NCBI RefSeq assembly: GCF_019429535.1
Contig: NZ_JAHXZM010000010.1
Coordinates: 1 to 50,292 of the forward strand
Reading direction: 5' to 3'
DNA: 50,292 nt
From: Sphingomonas citricola
GTDB taxonomy: Bacteria; Pseudomonadota; Alphaproteobacteria; Sphingomonadales; Sphingomonadaceae
Shown: piece by piece, positions 1 through 6,825 of the stretch
How positions within the stretch are numbered: position 1 is the first letter of the stretch
Layout: each line of letters starts with the position of its first letter
Position numbers and translations under genes: made by a program
The notes under the pieces: generated by a model
Told to the model about the DNA's origin: nothing
Seen by the model: the letters and a program-made list of their open reading frames with translations, nothing else
Database searches by the model: none

Positions 1-127
1 CGATCGAGGGGTTGGGGCGATAGCCGGCGACGGTCCGGCCGGCCTCGGCCGCCCTGACCCCTGCTGTGGCGGCTTCGAGACTGGGCGCGGTTGCGCCGGC
101 GAGCGCCAGCGCCCGCTCAAGCGTGAG
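1..127. repeat. Terminal redundancy of a circular contig (left copy)
   Basis: These 127 bases are identical to 50166-50292. A gene (czcC) continues in frame from one copy into the other, so this is one locus read twice by the assembly and not a biological repeat. The true circle is 50165 bp. The length of 127 equals a common maximum k-mer size of short-read assemblers, which fits an untrimmed overlap. Confidence 0.95.
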
Positions 128-220
128 CGGGGGACTGGGCGATGCCGGCTCGGATGATTGCGCGTGCGCGATCGACGCGCACGACGCCACGGCCAATAAG
201 GCCGCGATGAAACGGGACAT
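1..220 (-). CDS. czcC: CzcC-type outer-membrane efflux protein, N-terminal part (continues at 50165)
   Basis: This is the start of the czcC gene whose bulk lies at 49120-50165 on the other side of the circle join. The ATG is at 220. The first residues, MSRFIAALLAVASCASIAHA, form a typical Sec signal peptide, followed by a Ser/Pro linker and PPLTLERALALAGATAPSL, the usual beginning of an OEP (TolC/CzcC) repeat. The frame continues exactly into the copy at the right end. Joined, the gene is 1266 nt and encodes about 421 aa, the normal CzcC length. It is preceded by a His-rich small gene 63 bases upstream on the same strand. Confidence 0.93.
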   Translation of the reverse strand, partial: MSRFIAALLAVASCASIAHAQSSEPASPSPPLTLERALALAGATAPSLEAATAGVRAAEAGRTVAGYRPNPSI

Positions 221-283
221 GGTGACGAACTCCTGACGAACTTGGATTGCCGCGCGGGAAGCTCCCGGCGGATTAGGCGCTTG

Positions 284-652
284 TCAGGCTTGGGGAGGTC
301 GCAGAGCTGGGTCCGAAGGCACCGGTGCCATCGGGGCGTGGTTCCACGCTGGAGGAGCGACAGAGAGCCCGGTCACTGAGGCAACGAGCTTGGCCTCGAA
401 CGGAACCCCGATATGATGGCCATGGCAACCGCCATGATGGTGCGGATAGGCCTTATCGGCATCAGCCGGCACCTGGTCGGCGTCGCCGTCACTATGTTCG
501 AGCGAGCTGGCAGCGGTGGTATCGACGCAGCCCACCGCCTCGGTCGCATGCGCGACCGATCCCAGCCCAAGCGACAGCACGAGCATGAGACAGAGGAACA
601 AGGCGGAAAGCCGATGCATCGGCCTTCGCCTTAGCAGCTTAGCGAACGCCAT
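284..652 (-). CDS. Small secreted His-rich protein in front of czcC (CzcI-like position)
   Basis: 122 aa from ATG 652; an in-frame ATG at 619 (MHRLSALFLCLMLVLSLGLG) is an equally good start of the signal peptide. The mature part is acidic, then carries PHHHGGCHGHHIG (about residues 70-82), a clear metal-binding cluster, and ends in a Pro-rich tail. The start overlaps the stop of the upstream CDF gene by 14 bp, so the two are translationally coupled. The place directly before czcCBA is where czcI sits in Cupriavidus. Function as a periplasmic Zn/Co/Cd-binding or regulatory protein is inferred from composition and position; no catalytic domain is seen. Confidence 0.8.
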   Translation of the reverse strand: MAFAKLLRRRPMHRLSALFLCLMLVLSLGLGSVAHATEAVGCVDTTAASSLEHSDGDADQVPADADKAYPHHHGGCHGHHIGVPFEAKLVASVTGLSVAPPAWNHAPMAPVPSDPALRPPQA

Positions 653-1301
653 GTAACGGCTGCCTGTAAGTGGAAGGGGCAGGCGTGGAAGCGTATCGCA
701 GTTCGGCCCGCGCCTGTCGCATGATCTGGAATCCGCCCGACAGACCGAGCACGGCCATCAACGCGGCCACCACTAGATCGGGCCACGCGCTGTTCAGACC
801 GAAGACGCCGCCTGCAGCCAGCACCACGGCGATATTGCCGATCGCATCGTTGCGCGAGCAGATCCACACCGAACGCATGTTCGCGTCACCGCTCCGGAAG
901 CGGTACAACATCACCGCGACCACGACATTCGCGATCAGCGCCGCAATCCCCACAACGCCCATGACCTCGGCATGGGGCACAGCGCCGTGGAGCGCGCCCC
1001 ACCCCGCCGCGAGCAGGACATAGAGCCCAAGCAGGGCAAGCGTCGCTCCCTTCAGCATCGCCGCACGCGCGCGCCAGGCTATCGCCATCCCAGCGACACC
1101 CAGGCTGATCGCGTAATTGGCAGCGTCACCGAAGAAGTCGAGCGCGTCGGCCTGGAGCGCCTTCGACCCGCCCGTGATCCCCGCGACGATCTCGATCGCG
1201 AACATGCCGCCATTGATCGCGAGCGCGATCCACAACGCGCGCCGCCACTTCGGGTCATTGAGGGTGCCCGCCTTGTCGGACGCGCAGCTCGTGCAGGCCA
1301 T
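639..1301 (-). CDS. Short cation diffusion facilitator (CDF) transporter
   Basis: 220 aa with about six hydrophobic segments and no C-terminal cytoplasmic domain. CDF-type repeats are visible: DALDFFGDAANY in the second membrane segment (D-xxx-D) and RNDAIGN in the fifth, in place of the common HxxxD. A Cys pair (CTSC, residues 3-6) sits at the N terminus. It is a paralogue of the 202-aa protein at 44115-44723. The family exports divalent metals by proton exchange. It is the first gene of the minus-strand metal operon and lies directly behind a MerR-type promoter at 1334-1364, so it is probably metal-induced. Substrate (Zn/Cd/Co/Pb) is not decided by the sequence. Confidence 0.85.
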   Translation of the reverse strand: MACTSCASDKAGTLNDPKWRRALWIALAINGGMFAIEIVAGITGGSKALQADALDFFGDAANYAISLGVAGMAIAWRARAAMLKGATLALLGLYVLLAAGWGALHGAVPHAEVMGVVGIAALIANVVVAVMLYRFRSGDANMRSVWICSRNDAIGNIAVVLAAGGVFGLNSAWPDLVVAALMAVLGLSGGFQIMRQARAELRYASTPAPSTYRQPLHGVR

Positions 1302-1333
1302 TTCGCCACCTCGATAGAATCGATCTGGCAGCC

Positions 1334-1364
1334 TATATGCACCCTCTAGTCGCTAGAGGGTCAA
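1334..1364 (-). promoter_or_regulatory. MerR-family promoter/operator for the metal-efflux operon
   Basis: On the minus strand a -35 TTGACC (1359-1364) is followed by a 19-bp spacer and CATATA (1334-1339). The over-long spacer is the hallmark of MerR-activated promoters. A perfect dyad at 1341-1361 has arms ACCCTCTAG and CTAGAGGGT around TCG. This layout closely matches PbrR/CadR/ZntR sites. It points to the CDF gene as target, with the divergent merR gene as regulator. Confidence 0.85.
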
Positions 1365-1369
1365 GCGCT

Positions 1370-1789
1370 GTGTCTGATAAACTGACGATCGGGAAGCTGG
1401 CTTCGGCGACGGGCACAAAGGTCGAGACGATCCGCTATTACGAGCAGATCGGCTTGCTGGCGGCGCCAGCGCGGTCGGCCGGAAATTACCGGACCTACGA
1501 GGGCGAGCATCTGCGGCGCCTGTCCTTCATCCGTAGAGCGCGCGATCTCGGCTTCTCGATCGACCAGGTCCGGGAGTTGATGGGGCTCGCCGATCGACGC
1601 GAACAATCCTGTATGGCCGTGGACGTGATCGCCAACCAACATCGTGATGCCATCACGCGAAAGATCGCTGACCTGACGGCGCTCGCGAGCGAGCTGGATG
1701 CGCTGATCGACTCCTGTAGCCGCAACACTGTGGCCGAGTGCAGGATCATCGAAGCCTTGGGTCCGAGCGCGGAGGCCCGCTCACACTGA
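1370..1789 (+). CDS. MerR-family heavy-metal regulator (CadR/PbrR/ZntR-like)
   Basis: 139 aa from GTG 1370. An upstream ATG at 1337 would give 150 aa but would put the whole operator inside the coding sequence, so GTG 1370 is preferred; it gives VSDKLTIGKLASATG, the normal MerR N terminus. The winged helix-turn-helix reads TIGKLASATGTKVETIRYYEQIGLL. Cysteines occur at the positions used for metal by this group: one in DRREQSCMAVD, and two in the C-terminal SCSRNTVAECRIIEAL. It would activate the divergent CDF-czc operon in response to a soft divalent metal (Cd, Pb or Zn). Confidence 0.88.
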   Translation: MSDKLTIGKLASATGTKVETIRYYEQIGLLAAPARSAGNYRTYEGEHLRRLSFIRRARDLGFSIDQVRELMGLADRREQSCMAVDVIANQHRDAITRKIADLTALASELDALIDSCSRNTVAECRIIEALGPSAEARSH

Positions 1790-1870
1790 GCGTTTCTAAC
1801 GGGCGACGCTGGGCTCATGCGCCGATCGAGGCGCGCCGGTCTAAATCAGGGTGCGTGTCGACCCGACTTA

Positions 1871-1888
1871 GTGTGCCACGTGGCACAC
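1871..1888. promoter_or_regulatory. 18-bp perfect palindrome, parS-like core
   Basis: The sequence GTGTGCCACGTGGCACAC is fully self-complementary. Its core, CCACGTGG flanked by TGTG and CACA, resembles the chromosomal ParB site (TGTTCCACGTGGAACA) at 14 of 16 positions. Half of it recurs at 2150-2164. The plasmid's own partition protein is not of the ParB type that binds such sites, so recognition by a host ParB is only a possibility; it may be an operator for an unknown regulator. Confidence 0.45.
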
Positions 1889-2019
1889 CTCCTGTGCAGG
1901 AGCGCTGGTCTAAGAAGGCCGTCCCTTGATGCCGAAGGCAACAGCGGGGACGGCCATGTTGCCTTCAACATAGCGCGTCTTCTGCGGCTTTTGAAGAAAC
2001 AGTTCGCTTACAAAACCGA

Positions 2020-2041
2020 GGACCGCCTTGAAAGGCGGTCC
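2020..2041 (-). terminator. Possible weak terminator hairpin
   Basis: A 10-bp perfect stem (GGACCGCCTT / AAGGCGGTCC) has a very tight loop. Read on the minus strand it is followed by CTCGGTTTTG, a short T run. No gene ending just upstream on that strand was recognised, so a terminator role is uncertain. Confidence 0.3.
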
Positions 2042-2165
2042 CGGTGCTAGTTCCCTGATCGGGAAACGGACAATCCGTTGGATGCCGCATGTACCGATTT
2101 GATAGGGGTCGCTCTCTGTTGGGACAAGGCTCCTCAAAGGGCCGAATGCGCCACGTGGCACACCA

Positions 2166-2260
2166 ACGGTCATCGAAAGCACGAAAATCGTGAGATGGGC
2201 GCTCTCAACGCACGCTAACTCAGCCTGAAAATCGTCAATCTTCGTGCTTTCGATGACCGT
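2166..2260. repeat. 20-bp perfect inverted repeat, pair 1
   Basis: The arm at 2166-2185 (ACGGTCATCGAAAGCACGAA) is the exact reverse complement of 2241-2260. The 55-base interior contains no gene. Eighteen bases of the arm match the arm of the neighbouring pair 2271-2362 with only two differences, so four copies of one 18-mer alternate in orientation within 195 bases. Confidence 0.85.
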
Positions 2261-2270
2261 TTCCAGCTTC

Positions 2271-2362
2271 GGTCCTCAAAAGCACGAACGCCTCGCGAGA
2301 CGCCATAGGCGGCAAGGCGCTACCTCCTGAGCGGCCCGATGTAATTCGTGCTTTTGAGGACC
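2271..2362. repeat. 18-bp perfect inverted repeat, pair 2
   Basis: The arm at 2271-2288 (GGTCCTCAAAAGCACGAA) is the exact reverse complement of 2345-2362. The spacing between arms (56 bases) is almost the same as in pair 1 (55 bases), although the interiors differ. The function is not recognised. Confidence 0.85.
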
Positions 2363-2448
2363 TGAGCAAAGGTGCCGCGCCTGATTTCGTGTCCTTGCGC
2401 AACAGCCCGGACCTTGTATCATCGAGAAGCGAAAGCCGATCACGACCA

Positions 2449-2478
2449 GAGCCCACCAAGCTGCTACTTGGTGGGCTC
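2449..2478. repeat. 12-bp perfect hairpin with 6-base loop
   Basis: GAGCCCACCAAG (2449-2460) and CTTGGTGGGCTC (2467-2478) pair perfectly around CTGCTA. There is no T run on either side, so an intrinsic terminator is unlikely. It lies about 250 bases downstream of the traA stop. Confidence 0.6.
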
Positions 2479-2728
2479 AAATCATGAAGGCTTGCTACCC
2501 GATGATGCCGCCAACGATTCCGATCAGCGTCCGAAATCCCGTAACGGGTCGATCGGTGGTCGTTCGAGGTGCTGGTGCGCTACGCGGCCGATTGATGCTC
2601 AGGGATGGTTTGGACCTCACCCGGCCGATCGCCGCGCAAGTTCTTAGGCCCGGTTGCTAACAGTGAGATAGCCAACCTGAAGCTGGCACCCCTCGCAACG
2701 GTCGTGGCTAGTAGGCACGCAAGATGGA

Positions 2729-5569
2729 CTATCGCCCACGGCCCCGACCATCACCACTCCGATCCTTGTCTCGCTGTTTGATCCGCTCGCGTTCCTGCTC
2801 TTGCTGGCGGACACGCTCGGCGCGGCGCTCGCGCATGACTGCTTCGTAGAGCTTGTTGAGGTGAGGATGCGCGCGCTCAACCCTGGCACGCGCCAGCTCA
2901 TCGCCGCGGTGACGCCGCTGCCCGGTCACGGGACCGAGATACTCCTTGATCTGACCTAGTCGCTTCGCGAGCTGCGTGGATCGCTGCTGCAACCCGCGCG
3001 CGGCCTTCTCCCAACTCGCGCGTGCTGCCTCGTAGGACGGACGCCGCAAGGTTGCCATCAGTCCTTTGGGCGGCAGCGGCTGCTTACGAGCATGATCACC
3101 TCTCACCGCCTCATGTCGCCGGTACATTCCATCCGCCCGCACCTGCGCGCGTTGCGCGCGTGCCTGTACGTCCGCCAGCTCGCGTCCGTGTTCGGCCGCC
3201 CAGCTCCGCACCACTCCTTCGCGGGTCGGGCGCTGGTCGCCCTGCGGACTTGCCGTCGACCTTTGATACCGCTCCCCTGCCCCACCACGCGTCTTGTCGA
3301 CCATCGGACGCGCGAGTTCCGGCAACCGGATCTCGCGCCGGTCGGCAAAGGCCCGGGCATGATCCTGGTGACTACGCTCGGGACCATAGTCGCCGGCCAT
3401 ATCCTTTGCCCGATCGCGAGATAGCAAGAGGGCGAGACGGCCTTGATCGGCGAAGTCATCCCGACCATAATGGAGGTGCACGCGGTCGCGGTGACGCGTC
3501 ATGCCGACATAGCTGCTGTGACGATCCATGCCCGGTGTTGCGAGCGCATGGGCGTCATCTACCGACACGCCCTGCGACTTGCCGAACGTAGCTGCATAGC
3601 CGTGATCGAATGCCGCATAAGCCTTCGCGTCGAATTGAACCTGACGCCCACCGTCCAGACGCACCGTCATGCTCCCAGGATCGGCTCGCTCGATAGTGCC
3701 TAGCGTGCCGTTCTTGACCCCCAGCGACCGCTCGTTCCGAAGGAACATCAAGCGGTCGCCCGCCGCGAAGTCGCGGGTGCCCCGGTCTGTCGTGAACGCC
3801 ACGTCCTCGCCAAGTTCGCCACCAGCTCGAAGCCGGCCGCGCGCTTCCTCGTTCAGCTCGCGCACCTCGGCATTGGTATGGGTAAGGATGATCCGTGAAC
3901 GGTCGGGATCGGCCTGGCGTTGACGATCCCACCCCTCCACCAGCTCGGCCCGCGCCGCCTCGCGCGTGTCGGCGGCATGGACCATGCCATGCGCGGCATA
4001 GGCATTCAGCGCCTCGGCCGTCCGTCCCGTGGCGAGCGCCCGCGTTGCTTCCTTCTGCCAGTCCTCCCGCTGCCGGCGAATCTCGGTAATCTCGGCCGCG
4101 CCGTGCCGCTCGGTGATCGACCGGAACGCTGCGCCCGCCTCGATCGCCTGAAGCTGCTCGGGGTCGCCCACCAGCACCACCTTGGCCCCGGCGTCACGGG
4201 CATGGGACATCACCCGCTCCATTTGGCGCGTGCCGATCATGCCCGCCTCGTCGACCACCAGCACGTCCTTGGGCCCGAGCTGGTCGCGTCCCTGCGCCCA
4301 GCCATGCTCAAGGCTGGCGATGGTGCGGGAGGTGATGCCGGAGCCGCCCTCCAGGTTCTCGGCCGCGATTCCCGACAGCGCCGCGCCGCGCACCTGGTAG
4401 CCCTCGCGCTCCCACGCCTCGCGCGCGACGCCCAGCATCGCGGACTTGCCGGTCCCGGCATAGCCCACGACCGACGCCAGACCGTCACGGCCGGTGATAT
4501 GATCGAAGGCGTCGCGCTGCTCGTCGGACAGCGTGAGACCCCGCGCCTCGGCCGCCTCCAGCGCCCCGGCTCGCTGCCGGTGGGACACGCCATGATCTTG
4601 GCGCCGCGCCAGCTCGTCGCTGGCCTTCTCCAGCCGCGCCTCGGTCGCGATCATGTCACGGGAGGTGAACCGCTCCTGGTCACGCCCGTCCCTGCCCAGC
4701 GCCACCAGCTCGGGGCTGGCGCGAACCGCCGCCATCACTTGGTCGAACTGCTCCTTGCCGTCCGAATGCCGGAACGCGAATGCGGCCAGGTCGCGGGTAG
4801 TGAACGTCGCCTGCTGCCGGGTGATGCCGTCGAGCGCGATGCGCGGATCGGCCGCGATCTTCTCGCCGTTCTCGCGCGCGATCCGCCGGTGATCGTCAGC
4901 ACGCTCGGCATCCTCGCCGCGGTCGAGCCGGCGCATGCCGGCCGGGCCGATCTTATGCTGCGGCTCCAGCTCGATGCCGCGGTCGGCATGGCTGCGATGA
5001 TCGATCCGCGCCTCAAGCCCCAGCTCGGCCATGCGCTCGTTGACGTGGGCCGCCCATGCCTCGCGCCAGCCTTGCAATAGCTCTCCGCTGTTCCAGTCGC
5101 GGTTCTTCTGACCAAAGCCGTCCGGCCCCACGTCGCGCATCGACAGCATGACATGCGCGTGCGGCTTCGGACTGCCGTCCCTCGCCTTGTCCCAATGCAC
5201 GTTGAGGTCCGCGACCATCCCGCGCTTCACGAACTGCTCGGCGACGAAATCGCGGGTGAGCGCGACGCCCTGCTTTTCATTCATCTCACGCGGGATCGAG
5301 AACTCCACCTCGCGGGCGAGCTGAGCATCCTTGCGCTTCTCCCCTGCCTCCACTTCGTTCCAGAGCACGGTGCGGTCGTTTAAACGCTCCGGTGCACCCT
5401 GCGGCAACATCACCTCGGAGTGGATGACGCCGGCCTTGTTCGAGAAGTTGTGATTCCGCCCAAGCCGCTCGTCATGCAACTCGGAGGCAGAGCGATAGGC
5501 GGCGGATGCGACGGCGCTGGAGCCGTTTGCACGACTGATAATTTTGGCGCTGAAATGATAGATCGCCAT
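2729..5569 (-). CDS. traA: Ti-type conjugative relaxase/helicase TraA (MobA/MobL family)
   Basis: 946 aa from ATG 5569. A longer frame to 5626 exists but would run through the predicted oriT, and MAIYHFSAKIISRANGSSAV is the standard start of this family. The N-terminal MobA/MobL relaxase domain carries the metal-binding histidine motif KPHAHVML at about residues 135-142. The second half is a RecD/TrwC-like helicase with Walker A GYAGTGKS (about 369-376) and Walker B VLVVDEAGM (about 436-444). The C terminus is a charged, Arg-rich coiled region. It nicks oriT, stays covalently bound to the 5' end and unwinds the strand for transfer. It is divergent from traC-traD-traG, exactly as on Ti and related plasmids. 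Confidence 0.95.
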   Translation of the reverse strand: MAIYHFSAKIISRANGSSAVASAAYRSASELHDERLGRNHNFSNKAGVIHSEVMLPQGAPERLNDRTVLWNEVEAGEKRKDAQLAREVEFSIPREMNEKQGVALTRDFVAEQFVKRGMVADLNVHWDKARDGSPKPHAHVMLSMRDVGPDGFGQKNRDWNSGELLQGWREAWAAHVNERMAELGLEARIDHRSHADRGIELEPQHKIGPAGMRRLDRGEDAERADDHRRIARENGEKIAADPRIALDGITRQQATFTTRDLAAFAFRHSDGKEQFDQVMAAVRASPELVALGRDGRDQERFTSRDMIATEARLEKASDELARRQDHGVSHRQRAGALEAAEARGLTLSDEQRDAFDHITGRDGLASVVGYAGTGKSAMLGVAREAWEREGYQVRGAALSGIAAENLEGGSGITSRTIASLEHGWAQGRDQLGPKDVLVVDEAGMIGTRQMERVMSHARDAGAKVVLVGDPEQLQAIEAGAAFRSITERHGAAEITEIRRQREDWQKEATRALATGRTAEALNAYAAHGMVHAADTREAARAELVEGWDRQRQADPDRSRIILTHTNAEVRELNEEARGRLRAGGELGEDVAFTTDRGTRDFAAGDRLMFLRNERSLGVKNGTLGTIERADPGSMTVRLDGGRQVQFDAKAYAAFDHGYAATFGKSQGVSVDDAHALATPGMDRHSSYVGMTRHRDRVHLHYGRDDFADQGRLALLLSRDRAKDMAGDYGPERSHQDHARAFADRREIRLPELARPMVDKTRGGAGERYQRSTASPQGDQRPTREGVVRSWAAEHGRELADVQARAQRAQVRADGMYRRHEAVRGDHARKQPLPPKGLMATLRRPSYEAARASWEKAARGLQQRSTQLAKRLGQIKEYLGPVTGQRRHRGDELARARVERAHPHLNKLYEAVMRERRAERVRQQEQERERIKQRDKDRSGDGRGRGR

Positions 5570-5598
5570 TGCGTCCAGTACCATGCACTTTGGAGCGC

Positions 5599-5628
5599 AC
5601 GTCGGCAACGACGTATAAGCGCGCACTC
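5599..5628. other. Predicted origin of transfer (oriT) with nic-like site
   Basis: Between traA and the divergent tra genes, the inverted repeat ACGTCG-GCAA-CGACGT (5599-5614) is followed directly by ATAAGCGCGCACTC. The segment TAAGCGCGCACT (5616-5627) matches the RSF1010/Ti nic-region core TAAGTGCGCCCT at 10 of 12 positions. The preceding ACGTATAA is also as I recall it in Ti oriT. Dyad followed by nic, next to the relaxase gene start, is the expected architecture for this relaxase class. The exact nic base is not shown by sequence alone. Confidence 0.75.
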
Positions 5629-5720
5629 ACGATCTGCTACGCATCTCCTGACTGACTTCTTCTGCTTTTGGCTTGCGCTCCCCGTCTGCTCTGCCAAACT
5701 GCCTGAACAAGGAGAGCATG

Positions 5721-5984
5721 ATGAGCCGTGCCTACGAGGAAGCGATGGAGCGACGCCGCGATGCGTATGTCGCTCAAGCGCTCGGGATCAGCGTCGACAC
5801 GCTTGATGACTACCCCTTTGATCTGGACGAGAATGCCAGCGACGATGGCGTGGTCTACGGTTGGCGCATTCTGTGGAACGGGGAAGCTCCGCCCGGCGTC
5901 GATGCAAACGGAACATCGGGGCTGCTGTGGTCGGATATTCCTGCCGCGCTGGATGAACCCGATGAGGATGATCGCGATGCGTAG
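5721..5984 (+). CDS. Small acidic protein of the tra leader operon, unknown function
   Basis: 87 aa, MSRAYEEAMERRRDAYVAQA..., ending in DEPDEDDRDA. The AAGGAG at 5709-5714 is spaced correctly for ATG 5721 and too close to ATG 5718. It is strongly acidic, with no membrane segment or known domain seen. Its 3' end overlaps the start of traC (5977), which puts it first in the plus-strand transfer operon. A role in transfer or its control is inferred only from position. Confidence 0.7.
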   Translation: MSRAYEEAMERRRDAYVAQALGISVDTLDDYPFDLDENASDDGVVYGWRILWNGEAPPGVDANGTSGLLWSDIPAALDEPDEDDRDA

Positions 5985-6306
5985 GGTGCGCGATTACGAT
6001 GCGGAGCTGAAGGCACTCGGCGACAAGGCCAAAGCGCTCAAGGCGAAGCGGATCGAACAGCTCGGGACGCTGGTCACCGCAACGGGTGCTGACGCTCTCG
6101 ATGCTGAAACACTCGCGGGCGTGCTGCTCGACGCGATCGGATCAAAGGATGCGAGCGCGAAGGAGGCATGGCGCGCGAAGGGCGCTGCCTTCTTTCAACG
6201 GCGCGGGCGCAAGGGTGGCGGCGCTGCTGCAATCGACGGATCGGGCGCTGCGACTGAACCGCGCGGCGACGCTGCGGACGGAAGCGGGGCAACGGCGAAC
6301 GGATAG
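5977..6306 (+). CDS. traC: TraC-like conjugal transfer accessory protein
   Basis: 109 aa, MRRVRDYDAELKALGDKAKA..., starting inside the end of the previous gene. It has a basic, helical N-terminal half with a likely coiled coil (ELKALGDKAKALKAKRIEQL) and a Gly/Ala-rich low-complexity tail. Size, composition and place between traA and traD match TraC of Ti-type transfer regions, a relaxosome helper. Assignment rests mostly on synteny. A longer upstream frame from 5728 is a shadow of the acidic gene and is rejected. Confidence 0.65.
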   Translation: MRRVRDYDAELKALGDKAKALKAKRIEQLGTLVTATGADALDAETLAGVLLDAIGSKDASAKEAWRAKGAAFFQRRGRKGGGAAAIDGSGAATEPRGDAADGSGATANG

Positions 6307-6319
6307 CAGGGGCTGGGTC

Positions 6320-6544
6320 GTGCAACGCCGCGAGCGCACCCGCCACCTGATCGAGCTGGGTGGCCTCGTCCAGAAGGCCGGGCTGGTCGATCTGGCCGAC
6401 GACGATCGCGCGACGATCTACGGTGCGCTGCTGGAGTTGGTCGGCAAGGCCAGGAGCGAGGCTGGCGACACGCTGGCATTGTGGAAGCGCCGCGGCAGGC
6501 GGGCGTTCGACGCGGAAGAAGCTGACCGGGAGACGGGCGAATGA
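6320..6544 (+). CDS. traD: TraD-like conjugal transfer protein
   Basis: 74 aa from GTG 6320, with AGCAGGGG (6306-6313) as ribosome binding site. The conserved beginning, RRERTRHLIELGGLVQKAGL, is the signature of the small Ti-type TraD family (not the F-plasmid coupling protein of the same name). The rest, DLADDDRATIYGALLELVGK, is helical. It overlaps the next gene by 4 bp. An in-frame extension back to 6086 lies inside traC and is probably not translated. Confidence 0.8.
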   Translation: MQRRERTRHLIELGGLVQKAGLVDLADDDRATIYGALLELVGKARSEAGDTLALWKRRGRRAFDAEEADRETGE

Positions 6545-6825
6545 TAACGATCGACCTCGACACGCTGCGAAGCGAAGTCCGCGCGCTCGACTATGTGCGC
6601 GGCAGCCCGGCCGAGGACACGATGTGGCGCGAGGACGACGAGGACGCCCGCGCCAACCTCGCGATCGAAGGCATGGCGCTGACGCCTGAGGATGACGCAC
6701 TGTTCGACATGATGCGCGACGAACGGGTGCCCCCTGCCCTCGCCACCCAAATCCTTCTCAGACTGCTCGGCCATCCCGATGCCGATCCCGCGCTGGCGAT
6801 CACTCCCGCCGGCGCGAGCCACTGA
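6541..6825 (+). CDS. VbhA-like antitoxin-domain protein between traD and traG
   Basis: 94 aa. Residues about 38-75 (ANLAIEGMALTPEDDALFDM then MRDERVPPALATQIL) follow the pattern of the VbhA antitoxin, a small helical protein that blocks Fic toxins with an inhibitory helix of the form [S/T]xxxE[G/N]. Here the Glu-Gly pair is present (residues 43-44) but Asn replaces the Ser/Thr. No fic gene was found on the plasmid. VbhA-like genes beside conjugation systems are known, with the Fic partner often interbacterial or relaxase-linked. The gene overlaps both traD and traG starts, so it is made with the transfer proteins. Confidence 0.65.
   Translation: MITIDLDTLRSEVRALDYVRGSPAEDTMWREDDEDARANLAIEGMALTPEDDALFDMMRDERVPPALATQILLRLLGHPDADPALAITPAGASH

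Larger units (their letters stand above)
1790..2728. other. Gene-poor region rich in dyads between merR and traA
   Basis: No convincing coding sequence is seen in 939 bases. The stretch instead holds many perfect dyads: the palindrome 1871-1888, a 9-bp stem 1917-1925/1947-1955, a 10-bp stem 2020-2029/2032-2041, a 5-bp stem 2051-2065, two long inverted-repeat pairs (2166-2260 and 2271-2362) and a 12-bp hairpin 2449-2478. A 15-base direct repeat, GCCACGTGGCACACC, occurs at 1875-1889 and 2150-2164. A 90-codon minus frame (1910-2182) crosses several of the dyads and has no recognisable similarity. The density of structure suggests a role in replication, partition or transfer, or a patch of decayed mobile DNA. 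Confidence 0.6.

Noticed and set aside
1910..2182. 90-codon minus frame in the dyad region
   Set aside because: Crosses several perfect hairpins and the repeated CCACGTGG element, no ribosome site, no similarity recognised. A decayed gene cannot be fully excluded.
3920..5080. 386-codon plus-strand open frame
   Set aside because: Lies antisense inside traA; its composition is the shadow of a GC-rich gene and shows no domain.
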